A DNA stretch of 44,154 nt from DATMNI01 sp035570275 (GCA_035570275.1 DATMNI010000246.1:1-44154), one strand, 5' to 3'. Shown: positions 7,755-15,811, counted from the first letter of the stretch. The notes: generated by a model from the sequence alone, not told the origin. Translations and numbers: made by a program.

Positions 7755-9940
7755 AATTGGTAGAGCCTCGCTCCTTTATACTCGCCCACCTGGCGGATGC
7801 CGTAGATGTCGGCGTTCTCGCGCAGGTCGTATGAGCCCATTTCGCCATCGAACGCCAGCACGTAATCGATGCCGCGGCGTTTCAATTCCTCGGCCACGGC
7901 GCGCCGTAATCCCAAGGGGCGAGGGGCATCGCTGAGTTGCGGCTCGGGGCTCAAGGTTTTCCACCGGCCGCTCGTGCCTTGCACCCGGCCTGCCTCCCGG
8001 CCCTCCAGCTTCAGCTTGAGGCCCCATTGATTCGGCGCGGTTTCGATGGCCACCGCATCGGCCGTTTCAGGCTGCCCGAAATCCACCTGGACAAACTGGC
8101 CCGGCTGCAGCATGGATCCGCACATCCAAAAGGTAGCCAGGCTGTTATCGAAGGCCGACTGGATTCCCCACGGATAGGGCCGCGCGGTTAGGCGCCAGCG
8201 GGGAGCGCGCGATAGTTCGGTGCTGCCGTCGAAAATCCGGAGTTCGTGGACACTCCACTGGCTGTCGCCACTGCCCATCTGTACCGCGCGGATGGCCGCG
8301 AGCGGTTGGCGCGGAAACGAAAAACGCAGCCGCCAGGTGGGCGCGTATTCCGGCACGAAGGCCGTCCACAAGATGGCGCCGCTGATCTTGTTCGCGGCCG
8401 ATTGGTATTCCACCAGAATCCGCCGCGAGGTGTAGGCCTCCGGAATCGGCTTGAATGTAAATACGGTCGACCCGGGCGCGGTGCTGCGTTCGATCATGGG
8501 GTCTACGCCGTAATTCAGCAGGTGCGATTCCAGGTATGGGGCCTCCGGTTTGATACGCAGCGCCTCTCGCCAGACCACTTTCGAGAGGTGCCAGGCCTCC
8601 GGCCTGCAATATTTGGTTACCATGGTGGGCCAGGAAATTACGGCGTGCAAGACCGCCACGGCTGCCGCGAGCGGCGGCACCTCGCTGAGGACCAGGGTAA
8701 GGGCCAGCGCGACGAACGGCATGGGCGCAATTAGAAACCGCGCGCCAATGTTGCTGAAGTAGTTGGCCCCGAAGACCACCGCCGCCAGCAGCAGGCGCCG
8801 ACCGGCGTGCCGGCGCAGGGCTAGCAGAGCCAGCGGCGAGAGCAGGAACACCGGCCCGAGCAGACCTGCCAGCGAACCGTAGGTGGTGACCTGCGTCGGA
8901 ATCTGCCAGAGGCTGGTCAACTCATAGGTCGCCAGCATGTGCCGGTAAATCCTTTCGAAAGAGACCATTACATTAGGATTCGGAAAGGTTTCGTTGAAGA
9001 ACGGCGTCAACGGGTTGTGAAACCAGATCCAGTTCCGCAGCAGCCACGGTCCCAGGGTGCAGGTTGCGGCGAGGGCCACGTAGCTGCCCGCCCGCAGCCG
9101 GTCTGGCCGCTTACTCTTCCAGGCGACAAACCCAACGGCATACGGCGCCCCCAGCCAGCCGGTGTACTTTGTGGCAACCGCAAACCCGGCCACTAGCCCG
9201 ATGGCGATCAACAGCCGTTTAGACTGGCGGGCCTCCCCCTGTCGGGTTTCCCAAATCTCCAGGAGCTGGAACAGGGTGAAGGCAATGGCAGCCAGAGCGA
9301 CATCGTTGTAGGCGCTGGTTCCATCGATGCCCACCAGGGGGCTGCAGAAAACCAAGACTGCGGCGCATGCCCCTGCGACCACCGACCCGGCTTCGCGGCC
9401 GTAGCGGAAAACCTGCCACCCCAGCGCCAGCACGAAAGCGAAATGCACCATGGCCGCAGCCGAATGTTTTCCGAAGGCATAGGCGAACAGGAAGAGCATT
9501 TCCACGCCGCCGGGCATCATGGCATAGATGCTGTCGGCGTTCCGGTGGAAGCCATGCTCTCGGAAGTACCGCCCCACCAGGCCCAGATGATAAGCCGCGC
9601 CATCAGGGCTCGATTCCGGCGCCATCGCATTAAAGAAGTACAGGATGAAATATGCGGCAAATATCGAAAGAAATAGATATTTAGGAATTCTTGGCGCGGC
9701 GGGGAAGCGAAAGCCTGCGCCACGCAGTCCGGGCAGCACTGCGGCGCCCAACGCGAGGAAAAGCAGCGGGTAGGCGAGTCCCAGGCTGCCAAGCACGAAG
9801 ACCAGGAGGCTCAGAAGCGCCGCGCCGGATACGAACCTCACGGCCAGGTCTTCGCAGGCATCCCGCAAGAGAAGTCCGCCCAGACCGCTTGCCACCGCCA
9901 CCGTGAAGAGGGCTCCAAAGAGGATCGCCAGCGCCTGCAA
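7748..9940 (-). CDS. Multi-pass GT-C-like membrane protein with discoidin-like C-terminal domain
   Basis: 730 aa. The first ~420 residues contain around ten membrane helices. The first large loop carries APESSPDGAAYHLGLVGRYFRE, resembling the acidic loop of GT-C (ArnT/PMT-like) glycosyltransferases that use lipid-linked sugar donors; this functional call is tentative. The C-terminal ~250 residues are soluble. They include a segment (PWGIQSAFDNSLATFWMCG ... GQFVQVDFGQPETADAVAIE) that reads like an F5/8 type C (discoidin) carbohydrate-binding domain. The start is a TTG at 9938-9940, chosen because GGAG lies five bases upstream and it comes right after the stop of the lipoprotein gene. It is the middle gene of the operon and probably acts in extracytoplasmic glycan assembly. 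Confidence 0.7.
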   Translation of the reverse strand: MQALAILFGALFTVAVASGLGGLLLRDACEDLAVRFVSGAALLSLLVFVLGSLGLAYPLLFLALGAAVLPGLRGAGFRFPAAPRIPKYLFLSIFAAYFILYFFNAMAPESSPDGAAYHLGLVGRYFREHGFHRNADSIYAMMPGGVEMLFLFAYAFGKHSAAAMVHFAFVLALGWQVFRYGREAGSVVAGACAAVLVFCSPLVGIDGTSAYNDVALAAIAFTLFQLLEIWETRQGEARQSKRLLIAIGLVAGFAVATKYTGWLGAPYAVGFVAWKSKRPDRLRAGSYVALAATCTLGPWLLRNWIWFHNPLTPFFNETFPNPNVMVSFERIYRHMLATYELTSLWQIPTQVTTYGSLAGLLGPVFLLSPLALLALRRHAGRRLLLAAVVFGANYFSNIGARFLIAPMPFVALALTLVLSEVPPLAAAVAVLHAVISWPTMVTKYCRPEAWHLSKVVWREALRIKPEAPYLESHLLNYGVDPMIERSTAPGSTVFTFKPIPEAYTSRRILVEYQSAANKISGAILWTAFVPEYAPTWRLRFSFPRQPLAAIRAVQMGSGDSQWSVHELRIFDGSTELSRAPRWRLTARPYPWGIQSAFDNSLATFWMCGSMLQPGQFVQVDFGQPETADAVAIETAPNQWGLKLKLEGREAGRVQGTSGRWKTLSPEPQLSDAPRPLGLRRAVAEELKRRGIDYVLAFDGEMGSYDLRENADIYGIRQVGEYKGARLYQLP

Positions 9941-9942
9941 AG

Positions 9943-10470
9943 CTACTCCGCGAACCCGGCACGGGAAATGATGAACCCGAGCTTCCCGCCATCGGCTTTG
10001 GAAACCCAGACCGGCTCGGGATCGATAGCCACCCGGTTCTCAGCATGGCGGTTCAGAAACTCGGACGCCACAGGGTGCGCGTAATGGAGTTGGCCGGGAG
10101 TGTCAAAGCGGGCGCGGTCGAAGAACTTGCCGTTCATGGTGAAGGTCAGGGTGACTGGCCCGGTCTCACGGAAGGTCCGCTCGGGCAGCGAGAAATCCAG
10201 CATGAACTGCAGCCGCCCCACCTCCGGCACCAGGAACCGGAGCACCGGGTGATCGTAGGCCCATCGCCACGGCACGTCCGAACGATCCGCAATTCCCCGC
10301 ACCACGTAGGCGCTCGAATTCGGATCGCTCATGGCCACGAAATAGCCGAGCCCGGTGGCCGGCGGAACCGTCAGGGCAGCGCGCTGTGCCGGTGGCGGAA
10401 AGCTCTCCGGCAGGCTGCCGCAACCGGCCCAGACCATTAACGCCAGGGCCGGAAATAACAGAGGGCGCAT
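9943..10470 (-). CDS. Putative lipoprotein, first gene of the GT-C operon
   Basis: 175 aa from the ATG at 10470; the longer frame to 10569 is not used because the lipoprotein signal starts here. The N-terminus MRPLLFPALALMVWAGCGS is a clear lipoprotein signal with lipobox around Cys17. The mature part is beta-rich with no family that I recognise (FMLDFSLPERTF, VTLTFTMNGKFFDRARFDTPG, and a conserved-looking HYAHPVASEFL). Its stop is two bases before the next gene, so the products are likely to be made together. A 10-bp direct repeat (CGATTGTAGC at 10480-10489 and 10490-10499) lies directly upstream. Its minus-strand form contains TACAAT, a possible -10 element. Confidence 0.7.
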   Translation of the reverse strand: MRPLLFPALALMVWAGCGSLPESFPPPAQRAALTVPPATGLGYFVAMSDPNSSAYVVRGIADRSDVPWRWAYDHPVLRFLVPEVGRLQFMLDFSLPERTFRETGPVTLTFTMNGKFFDRARFDTPGQLHYAHPVASEFLNRHAENRVAIDPEPVWVSKADGGKLGFIISRAGFAE

Positions 10471-10479
10471 CACGAACCC

Positions 10480-10499
10480 CGATTGTAGCCGATTGTAGC
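10480..10499 (-). promoter_or_regulatory. 10-bp tandem repeat containing possible -10 elements
   Basis: Two adjacent copies, read on the minus strand as GCTACAATCG. They lie 10-29 bases before the lipoprotein start codon. TACAAT differs from the sigma-70 -10 consensus by one base. No good -35 was identified, so this is only a candidate. Confidence 0.3.
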
Positions 10500-10550
10500 T
10501 GATCCTACAGTCCCCGGGGCGGCGGTTGGCCAAGAGACGCAAAAAGACGA

Positions 10551-10578
10551 AGGCGGCCGGCTGTGACACCGGCCGCCT
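10551..10578 (-). terminator. Rho-independent terminator of the BON-domain gene
   Basis: Perfect 10-bp GC-rich inverted repeat (10551-10560 and 10569-10578) with an 8-nt loop. On the minus strand it is followed by TCGTCTTTTT. It sits 36 nt after the stop of the BON gene and before the lipoprotein operon, separating the two transcripts. Confidence 0.8.
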
Positions 10579-10613
10579 AGAATGGCAGGATATGCGTGCG
10601 GATACCGGGCGGA

Positions 10614-11177
10614 TTAGCTCTTCTTAGCTGGCGGGTTTTCGACTTCGAGGTTATTGGTTACGGGTCCGAAACTCAGGCCTGCGCTGGAAGCACGCATGCC
10701 GGCGACTTGCTTTTCCAACGTGTTGTTCACCACGCCGGTTAACGTAACGCGGCCATTGTCTACGATGATGTGGATGGGCGGAACGGCCATCATTCTGTAA
10801 CGCGAAAGCGCGCTGTCGCTATAGATGGCGCGGGCGATTTGAAGCCGCAGCCGGTCGTCGTTGGTCGAAAGCGGAAGAACCTTGAGTTCGTTAGTCACGC
10901 TGGCGACGCCCGGAATTCCTTGGACGATCTTACCCAGATCGCTCTTCTTATACGGCTGGTTCACCGCACCCATCAACTCCACGCTGCCATTGGCGACGCG
11001 GAAGTTGACGTCATCCCAGATGGTGTAGCGGGAATACATCAGGATCTCGTGCCGCACCAGCCTGGCAAGATCCGAGTCGGTCCTGGGACCTGTAGCCTGC
11101 CCTTTGGTCGACGCACCCGCGGCGCTCGCCAGGAGGGCGGCAGCCATCAGAAACCGTCCCAAAATCGTTGGTTTCAT
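10614..11177 (-). CDS. Exported protein with two BON domains
   Basis: 187 aa. Signal peptide residues 1-22 (MAAALLASAAGA core). Two BON (bacterial OsmY and nodulation) domains follow, about residues 37-102 and 105-178. Each has the family pattern of a helix, a V-x-G-x-V-x-L-x-G strand (NGSVELMGAV and NGRVTLTGVV) and a closing V-x-N-x-L strand (SVTNELKVL and PVTNNLEVE). OsmY-like proteins are periplasmic and thought to bind membranes or phospholipids under envelope stress. The start is supported by GGAGG about eight bases upstream. Single-gene transcript with its own terminator. Confidence 0.88.
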   Translation of the reverse strand: MKPTILGRFLMAAALLASAAGASTKGQATGPRTDSDLARLVRHEILMYSRYTIWDDVNFRVANGSVELMGAVNQPYKKSDLGKIVQGIPGVASVTNELKVLPLSTNDDRLRLQIARAIYSDSALSRYRMMAVPPIHIIVDNGRVTLTGVVNNTLEKQVAGMRASSAGLSFGPVTNNLEVENPPAKKS

Positions 11178-11282
11178 TTTTCAATTCCTCCTACTTGTTA
11201 GAACGTAATTGCACGGCCAACGGTTTGCAAAAGTTCGTAAACGCGCCGTGAAGAATGCGGGTAAAATCGGAGTGGAGTTCTT

Positions 11283-11900
11283 ATGCCGACCGTTGTCATC
11301 GAAAGACCGTACAACCCCGTTCCGATGGAGCCGCCGCGAAAGAAGTGGACGCGCGCGGAGTGCGTGGCCATGGAAGCTTCGGGCGTGTGGGATCAGCAGC
11401 AGCGACTGGAGCTGGTCGAGGGAGATTTGATCAACAAGATGGGAAAGAATCGGCCCCACACAAATGTCCTGATTATTGTGCAGGCGTGGCTAATGCGAGT
11501 TTTTGGTGAGCAATACGTAAACCCGGAGACCCCCATTGACGTTGCTCCCGAAGACAACCCAACCAGCGAGCCCCAGCCGGATCTGATCGTGTTGGCAAGG
11601 CCATCGCAGGAATTCCGCACGGGCAATCCGCAACCGGCCGATATTCGGCTGGCAGTGGAGATTTCCGATTCGACCCTGCGCTTCGATCGAACCGTAAAGG
11701 CACGGCTGTACGCTCGGGCCGGAATTATTGAGTATTGGGTTGTCGATGTCACAGCCCGAAGTTTGGTGGTGCATCGCGATCCCCTGAACGGGTTGTACCA
11801 GTCGGTCACGGTCTACAACGATCAGGAAAGCGTGAGCCCTCTGGCGTCGCCGGGCAGTGAATTCCCTGTCGGCGATGCGTTTCCTCCCCCGCTCGCGTAA
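11283..11900 (+). CDS. Uma2-family PD-(D/E)xK nuclease-like protein, copy 1
   Basis: 205 aa, Uma2 (DUF820) family. Restriction-endonuclease-like core: Glu in RLELVEGDLI (about 43-47), Asp100 in PQPDLIVL, Glu126 in LAVEISDST and Lys139 in RTVKARLYARAG, then EYWVVD. The family is expanded in cyanobacteria, Planctomycetes and Acidobacteria. A nuclease role is predicted from the fold, but the biological role is unknown. The start is supported by GGAG seven bases upstream. A second copy lies 908 bp downstream in the same orientation. The first 60 residues of the two proteins differ at only two positions. It is divergent from the BON gene. Confidence 0.88.
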   Translation: MPTVVIERPYNPVPMEPPRKKWTRAECVAMEASGVWDQQQRLELVEGDLINKMGKNRPHTNVLIIVQAWLMRVFGEQYVNPETPIDVAPEDNPTSEPQPDLIVLARPSQEFRTGNPQPADIRLAVEISDSTLRFDRTVKARLYARAGIIEYWVVDVTARSLVVHRDPLNGLYQSVTVYNDQESVSPLASPGSEFPVGDAFPPPLA

Positions 11901-11924
11901 GCCACGCTGCGGCTTAGTTGCTGT

Positions 11925-12125
11925 TCACGGCGCAACGCAACCATCGGGTCCACGCTCATCGCCCGCCGGGCGGGAAAATACGACGCCGCCATAGCCACGC
12001 CTGCCAACACCAGGGGCGAGACGGCGAGCGGGTCCCACCGGCTCACTCCGGAAGAGGAACCCGGAGATCAACCGCGCGGCAGCGAGGCCCGCGCCGAGCC
12101 CTACGCCGACCCCAAGCACCGTACC
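11925..12125 (-). pseudogene. Remnant of a MacB/FtsX-type ABC permease C-terminus
   Basis: Two overlapping minus-strand frames together spell the typical end of an acidobacterial MacB-like permease: VLGVGVGLGAGLAAARLISG, then FLF, then SRWDPLAVSPLVLAGVAMAA and SYFPARRAMSVDPMVALRRE. The frame breaks at about 12048-12051, where one extra G/C turns the expected LFGVSRWDP into LFRSEPV. The upstream ~350+ residues of such a permease are absent: the fragment begins abruptly beside the second Uma2 gene. Its 3' end abuts copy 1 of Uma2. Function: none; it is a scar. Confidence 0.8.
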
Positions 12126-12190
12126 AGCCTAAAGAGGGCATTAGCTTTTCACCATCCGTGGAGAAACGGTAGAATCAAAGCGGACTTCTC

Positions 12191-12799
12191 ATGCCGACCG
12201 TTGTCATCGAAAGACCGTACAGCCCCGTTCCGATGGAGCCGCCGCGAAAGAAGTGGACCCGCGCGGAGTGCGTGGCCATGGAAGCTTCGGGCGTGTGGGA
12301 TCAGCAGCAGCGGCTGGAACTGGTCGAAGGAGATTTGATCAACAAGATGGGAAAGAACCGGCCCCACACGATCGTGCTGACCTTTTTTCGGGAAGCGCTG
12401 GCGCTTGTGTTTGGTGGGCATTACGTCGATACCGAGACCACCATCGACGTCGCTCCCGAAGATAACCCGACCAGTGAGCCGCAGCCGGATCTGATCGTGT
12501 TGGTAAAGCCGTCGCAGGAATACCGCAAGGGCAACCCGCAACCGGCCGACCTTCGCCTGGTGGTAGAGATTGCCGATTCGACCGTTCACTTCGATCGAAC
12601 CGTAAAAGCACGGCTTTACGCTCGGGCTGGAATTGTCGAGTATTGGATTGCCGACGTCACAGCCCGAAGTCTGGTGGTGCATCGCGATCCCCTGAACGGT
12701 TCTTACCAGTCGGTCACCGTCTACACGGATCAGGAAAGCGTACGCCCTCTGGCATCGCCCGACCGCGAATTTCGCGTCGGAGATGCGTTTCCGGAATAA
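12191..12799 (+). CDS. Uma2-family PD-(D/E)xK nuclease-like protein, copy 2
   Basis: 202 aa, paralog of the gene at 11283. It keeps the same predicted active-site residues (PQPDLIVL, LVVEIADST, RTVKARLYARAG, EYWIAD). The 5' third and the 3' half match copy 1 closely, but residues about 61-85 differ strongly (TFFREALALVFGGHYVDTET versus the copy 1 sequence). The sequence before the ATG is also related, but the GGAG Shine-Dalgarno of copy 1 reads GGAC here, so translation may be weaker. It ends 13 nt short of a 22-bp tandem repeat that overlaps the end of nth. Confidence 0.86.
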   Translation: MPTVVIERPYSPVPMEPPRKKWTRAECVAMEASGVWDQQQRLELVEGDLINKMGKNRPHTIVLTFFREALALVFGGHYVDTETTIDVAPEDNPTSEPQPDLIVLVKPSQEYRKGNPQPADLRLVVEIADSTVHFDRTVKARLYARAGIVEYWIADVTARSLVVHRDPLNGSYQSVTVYTDQESVRPLASPDREFRVGDAFPE

Positions 12800-12808
12800 A
12801 ACGCAACA

Positions 12809-12852
12809 CCGTCAGGCTGTTCTATCCTTGCCGTCAGGCCGTTCTATCCTTG
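12809..12852. repeat. 22-bp tandem duplication at the 3' end of nth
   Basis: Adjacent copies at 12809-12830 and 12831-12852 with one mismatch. The right copy encodes the last residues and stop codon of nth; the left copy is an untranslated duplicate of that end. Confidence 0.9.
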
Positions 12853-13493
12853 GCGTAACAGACCGTCCCTAATCCGCACCCCGCACATTTAGGATTGCGC
12901 GCCACGCAAAGCGCGCGGCCGTGCAGAATGATCTGGTGAGAAAAGAGAATCCACTTCTCTTGCGGGATGATCTTCATCAGGTCCTGTTCGATCTTCACCG
13001 GGTCCGTGTGTTTGGTCAGGTCGAGGCGCGCCCCGATGCGCTGCACATGCGTATCCACCACCACGCCGACGGCGATACCGTAAGCCGTCCCCAGCACTAC
13101 GTTCGCCGTCTTGCGCGCCGCCCCGGGGACGGTCAGCAGTTGCTCCATGGTCCGCGGCACCTCGCCCGCGAATTCGGAGACGACTTTCCGGGCGGCGCCC
13201 ACAATCGACTTCGCCTTGTTGTTGAAGAAGCCGGTGCTGCGGATGTCGTTGGCCAGGACTTCGGGCCGCACGGCCGCGAAATCCTGCGGCGTCGGGTATT
13301 TTTCGAACAACCCCGGCGTCACTTCGTTTACGCGCTTATCCGTGCACTGGGCGGAAAGAATCGTCGCCACCAGCAGTTCCCATGGGTTGCGATGGTGCAG
13401 CGCGCAAGTGGCCCCGGGATACATCTGGTCCAGGATGCGCAGAATTTCGGCCACGCGCTGCTTCCGCTCGGCTGCGGTCTTGGGCCGTTTCAC
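12834..13493 (-). CDS. nth: Endonuclease III (DNA glycosylase/AP lyase)
   Basis: 219 aa. Removes oxidised pyrimidines from DNA and cleaves the abasic site. Helix-hairpin-helix segment LLTVPGAARKTANVVLG with the catalytic Lys128, catalytic Asp147 in VVVDTHVQR, and a 4Fe-4S cluster loop with Cys196, 203, 206 and 212 (spacing 6-2-5). Length matches the family (about 211 aa). I chose the GTG at 13493 (VKRPKTAAERKQRV). There is no in-frame ATG before the conserved start, and the frame open to 13844 runs into the divergent gene. No good Shine-Dalgarno is visible. Only 18 nt separate it from the divergent start at 13512. Confidence 0.95.
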   Translation of the reverse strand: MKRPKTAAERKQRVAEILRILDQMYPGATCALHHRNPWELLVATILSAQCTDKRVNEVTPGLFEKYPTPQDFAAVRPEVLANDIRSTGFFNNKAKSIVGAARKVVSEFAGEVPRTMEQLLTVPGAARKTANVVLGTAYGIAVGVVVDTHVQRIGARLDLTKHTDPVKIEQDLMKIIPQEKWILFSHQIILHGRALCVARNPKCAGCGLGTVCYAKDRTA

Positions 13494-13511
13494 GTAAGCT
13501 TTAGATTGGTC

Positions 13512-14987
13512 ATGCGAGCGCGCCTTCTTTTGCTCGCCGGTGCGTTGGCCGCCTTTGGCGCTTCGCTCGGTTCGGGCTTTCACTTTGACGATTATGCCAT
13601 TTTCTCCGACCCCAACCTGCGCTCCAGTTCCGGATTGGCGCACCTCTTCGACCTGCGTCAGACGCGCCCGCTCACGTACCTCAGTTTCTGGCTGAACTAT
13701 CAGATTTCGGGCGCTAACCCCATCGGGTATCATGCGGTCAATCTGATGGTGCACCTGGGCGCGGTCCTGCTGGCGTATGAATGCTTGAGGCGATTGCTGC
13801 CGGAGCGGGCGGCGGTGATCGCGGCGGCTCTGTTTGCCATCCATCCCATTCAGGCCGAAGCGGTGAACTATGTTTGGGCGCGAAGCATTTTGCTGGCGAC
13901 AGTGGGGTGCCTGGCGTCGCTGCGCGCGTGGCTGGAGGGCAGGCAGTGGACGGCGGTGGCGTGGTTCGCGGCCGCGCTGCTGGCGAAGGAAGAGTGCGCG
14001 GCATTTCCACTGATGTTGTGGGCAATTGAAAGAAACCAGCCGCAGAGGCGACCCCAGAGTGGGTACCCCGGCCTATGCCAATGGGTCATGCTGCTACTTT
14101 CCTTTGCGGCCGGGAGCCGCGTCATCTATGCCACGCTGGTTACTCCGGGAGCGCCGGCGGGATTCCAGGCCGGTATTTCGCCGTGGCGGTATCTGGCGGC
14201 GCAGTCAGTGGTGATCCTGCGGTATCTGCGGTTGGTGATTCTGCCGTACGGCTTCACCGTGGATGCGGATGTGAAGGCGCCGCTGTGGTTGGGTGTGGCA
14301 GCTTGGGCGGCAATTCTCGGCGTGGTTGTATTCGCCTGGCGAGGTGGCCAGGTGAAAACCAGCCAAGTGAAAATGTGGTTGGTCGCGGGACTCATCTTGC
14401 TGCTTCCCAGTTCCAGCATCTTCCCGGCGGCCGACCTCTCGGCTGACCGCCGCATGTACCTGCCGATGCTGGCCTTCGCCGCCGCCCTGGGGCTTGTGGT
14501 GGCCGAGGTGAAGATGCCCCAGGTAGTGACAGCATGGGTGACGGCCGGGCTGGGAGCGGTTCTGCTGGTCCTCAGCATGGCGCGCACCGTAGTCTGGATG
14601 AGCGGGGAATCGCTCTGGCGGGAGGCCGTGGAACGCGCTCCGGACAAAGTGCGGCCCAAAATCCAACTGGCGCGCGCGCTGCCTGCCGCCAAGGCGTTGG
14701 AGTTGTTGAACCAGGCCCGCGGGCTGGCGCCATACGATCCGGCCGTCGCCGCCGAAACCGGCAAGGTCCTGCTCCTGGAGGGCCAGCCCGAAGCGGCACT
14801 GGAGGAGTTTGGCCGCGCCCTGGCGCTGGCACCGCGGGATGCCCGCAATCTCAACAATCGCGGTGTGGCGCTGCAAGCCCTGGGGCAGACCGAAGCCGCG
14901 CGGCAGGACTTCGAGCGCGCGCTCGAGCTCGACCCCAACCTTACCGAAGGCCGCGAAAACCTGGGTTCTATCGCCGGCGCCAAGTAA
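13512..14987 (+). CDS. TMTC-like membrane protein with C-terminal TPR repeats
   Basis: 491 aa. The first ~370 residues hold about nine to ten membrane helices, with motifs of the TMTC / GT-C-like family: HFDDYAIFSDPNL (acidic loop), TRPLTYLSFWLNYQ, GYHAVNLMVHL and HPIQAEAVNYVWARS. The last ~110 residues form about three TPRs (AKALELLNQARGLAPYDPAV, PEAALEEFGRALALAPRD, EAARQDFERALELDPNL). In animals TMTC proteins are O-mannosyltransferases; bacterial relatives are uncharacterised. Between two membrane helices sits a 15-bp tandem repeat encoding GQVKT-SQVKM. The start is the ATG at 13512; the longer frame back to 12921 is antisense to nth and is rejected. Confidence 0.8.
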   Translation: MRARLLLLAGALAAFGASLGSGFHFDDYAIFSDPNLRSSSGLAHLFDLRQTRPLTYLSFWLNYQISGANPIGYHAVNLMVHLGAVLLAYECLRRLLPERAAVIAAALFAIHPIQAEAVNYVWARSILLATVGCLASLRAWLEGRQWTAVAWFAAALLAKEECAAFPLMLWAIERNQPQRRPQSGYPGLCQWVMLLLSFAAGSRVIYATLVTPGAPAGFQAGISPWRYLAAQSVVILRYLRLVILPYGFTVDADVKAPLWLGVAAWAAILGVVVFAWRGGQVKTSQVKMWLVAGLILLLPSSSIFPAADLSADRRMYLPMLAFAAALGLVVAEVKMPQVVTAWVTAGLGAVLLVLSMARTVVWMSGESLWREAVERAPDKVRPKIQLARALPAAKALELLNQARGLAPYDPAVAAETGKVLLLEGQPEAALEEFGRALALAPRDARNLNNRGVALQALGQTEAARQDFERALELDPNLTEGRENLGSIAGAK

Positions 14988-15027
14988 CACGCCGCTACGC
15001 CTGCCAAGGTCGATGCCCGGCGCGGCT

Positions 15028-15759
15028 TCAGTGCAAACGGCCCATCTTGTCGAGCGGCCAGTAGACGAAGACGGCTTTGCCGTATATCGCCTCGCGTTTG
15101 ACGAAACCCCACGTCCGGCTGTCGCTCGAGGAACTGCGGTGATCGCCCAAAACGAAGTACTGGCCATCCGGCACCACGTGACGTTCCCAGGAAACGTTGT
15201 CGCGGAACTCGGAGGGGACATAGTTCTCCGCCAGCGCCCGCTCATTCACAGAGACCTGACCGCCATCGATCCGCACCCGGTCGCCGGGAATGCCGATCAC
15301 CCGCTTGATGTACGATTTGGACGGATCCAGCGGAAACCAGAAGACCACCATGTCCCCGCGCTGAATATCGCCTAAACCGAAATGGTAGGTGAACTTGTTG
15401 ATGAAAATGCGTTCCTGGTCGGTGAGCGTCGGCATCATGCTGGTGCCTTCCACCTTCACCGGCTGGTAGATGAACACAATCAGGATCACCGCGATCAGGA
15501 CGGAAAATGCCAGATCCCGAACCCACGAGAGAGCGCTCCATAACGTGGAGCGGCGACTCGCGGCGGCTTTCGCGATATTGCCAACGCGCTCCGCCGCGAT
15601 ATTGCCCACGCGCTCCGCCGCGATATTGCCAACGCGCTCCGCCGCGATATTGCCAACGCGCTCCGCCGGCAGCGCGGCTGCGGGTTCTGCGGGCTCTCCG
15701 CTTCCTGAAACGCCGGCGCCGGTTGGGTCGTTATTCTGCATCCTTACACTGTCCGTCAT
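15028..15759 (-). CDS. lepB: Signal peptidase I
   Basis: 243 aa from the ATG at 15759 (MTDSVRMQ); an alternative ATG is at 15741. Cleaves signal peptides of exported proteins. One membrane helix (LAFSVLIAVILIVFIYQ) is followed by the catalytic Ser motif VEGTSMMPTL, the catalytic Lys motif KSYIKRVIGIPGD, and box E VLGDHRSSSSDSRTWGFV. The cytoplasmic N-terminal tail is unusual: four copies of AERVGNIA from a 24-bp repeat. A TATAAT hexamer overlaps the first ATG on the minus strand. If it is a real -10, translation should begin at 15741 instead. The frame continues upstream to 15927 through a 45-bp tandem repeat that I treat as non-coding. Confidence 0.93.
   Translation of the reverse strand: MTDSVRMQNNDPTGAGVSGSGEPAEPAAALPAERVGNIAAERVGNIAAERVGNIAAERVGNIAKAAASRRSTLWSALSWVRDLAFSVLIAVILIVFIYQPVKVEGTSMMPTLTDQERIFINKFTYHFGLGDIQRGDMVVFWFPLDPSKSYIKRVIGIPGDRVRIDGGQVSVNERALAENYVPSEFRDNVSWERHVVPDGQYFVLGDHRSSSSDSRTWGFVKREAIYGKAVFVYWPLDKMGRLH
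15572..15667 (-). repeat. Four tandem copies of a 24-bp in-frame repeat in lepB
   Basis: Units at 15572-15595, 15596-15619, 15620-15643 and 15644-15667. They are identical apart from one base in the second unit. Each encodes AERVGNIA in the LepB N-terminal tail. The near identity suggests recent expansion by slippage or unequal exchange. Confidence 0.97.
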
Positions 15760-15811
15760 TATAGACGTTCTGATAGACGTTTTGGGCTCCAGTCCCGTTG
15801 CCCGGCTCACG

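Noticed and set aside
12921..13511. 197-codon upstream extension of the TMTC-like frame
   Set aside because: It is antisense to nth, whose catalytic and iron-sulfur motifs are intact, and it has no homology-like motifs. The membrane protein signature starts at the ATG at 13512.
15572..15667. Possible CRISPR array
   Set aside because: The 24-bp units are directly adjacent with no spacers and are in frame within lepB.
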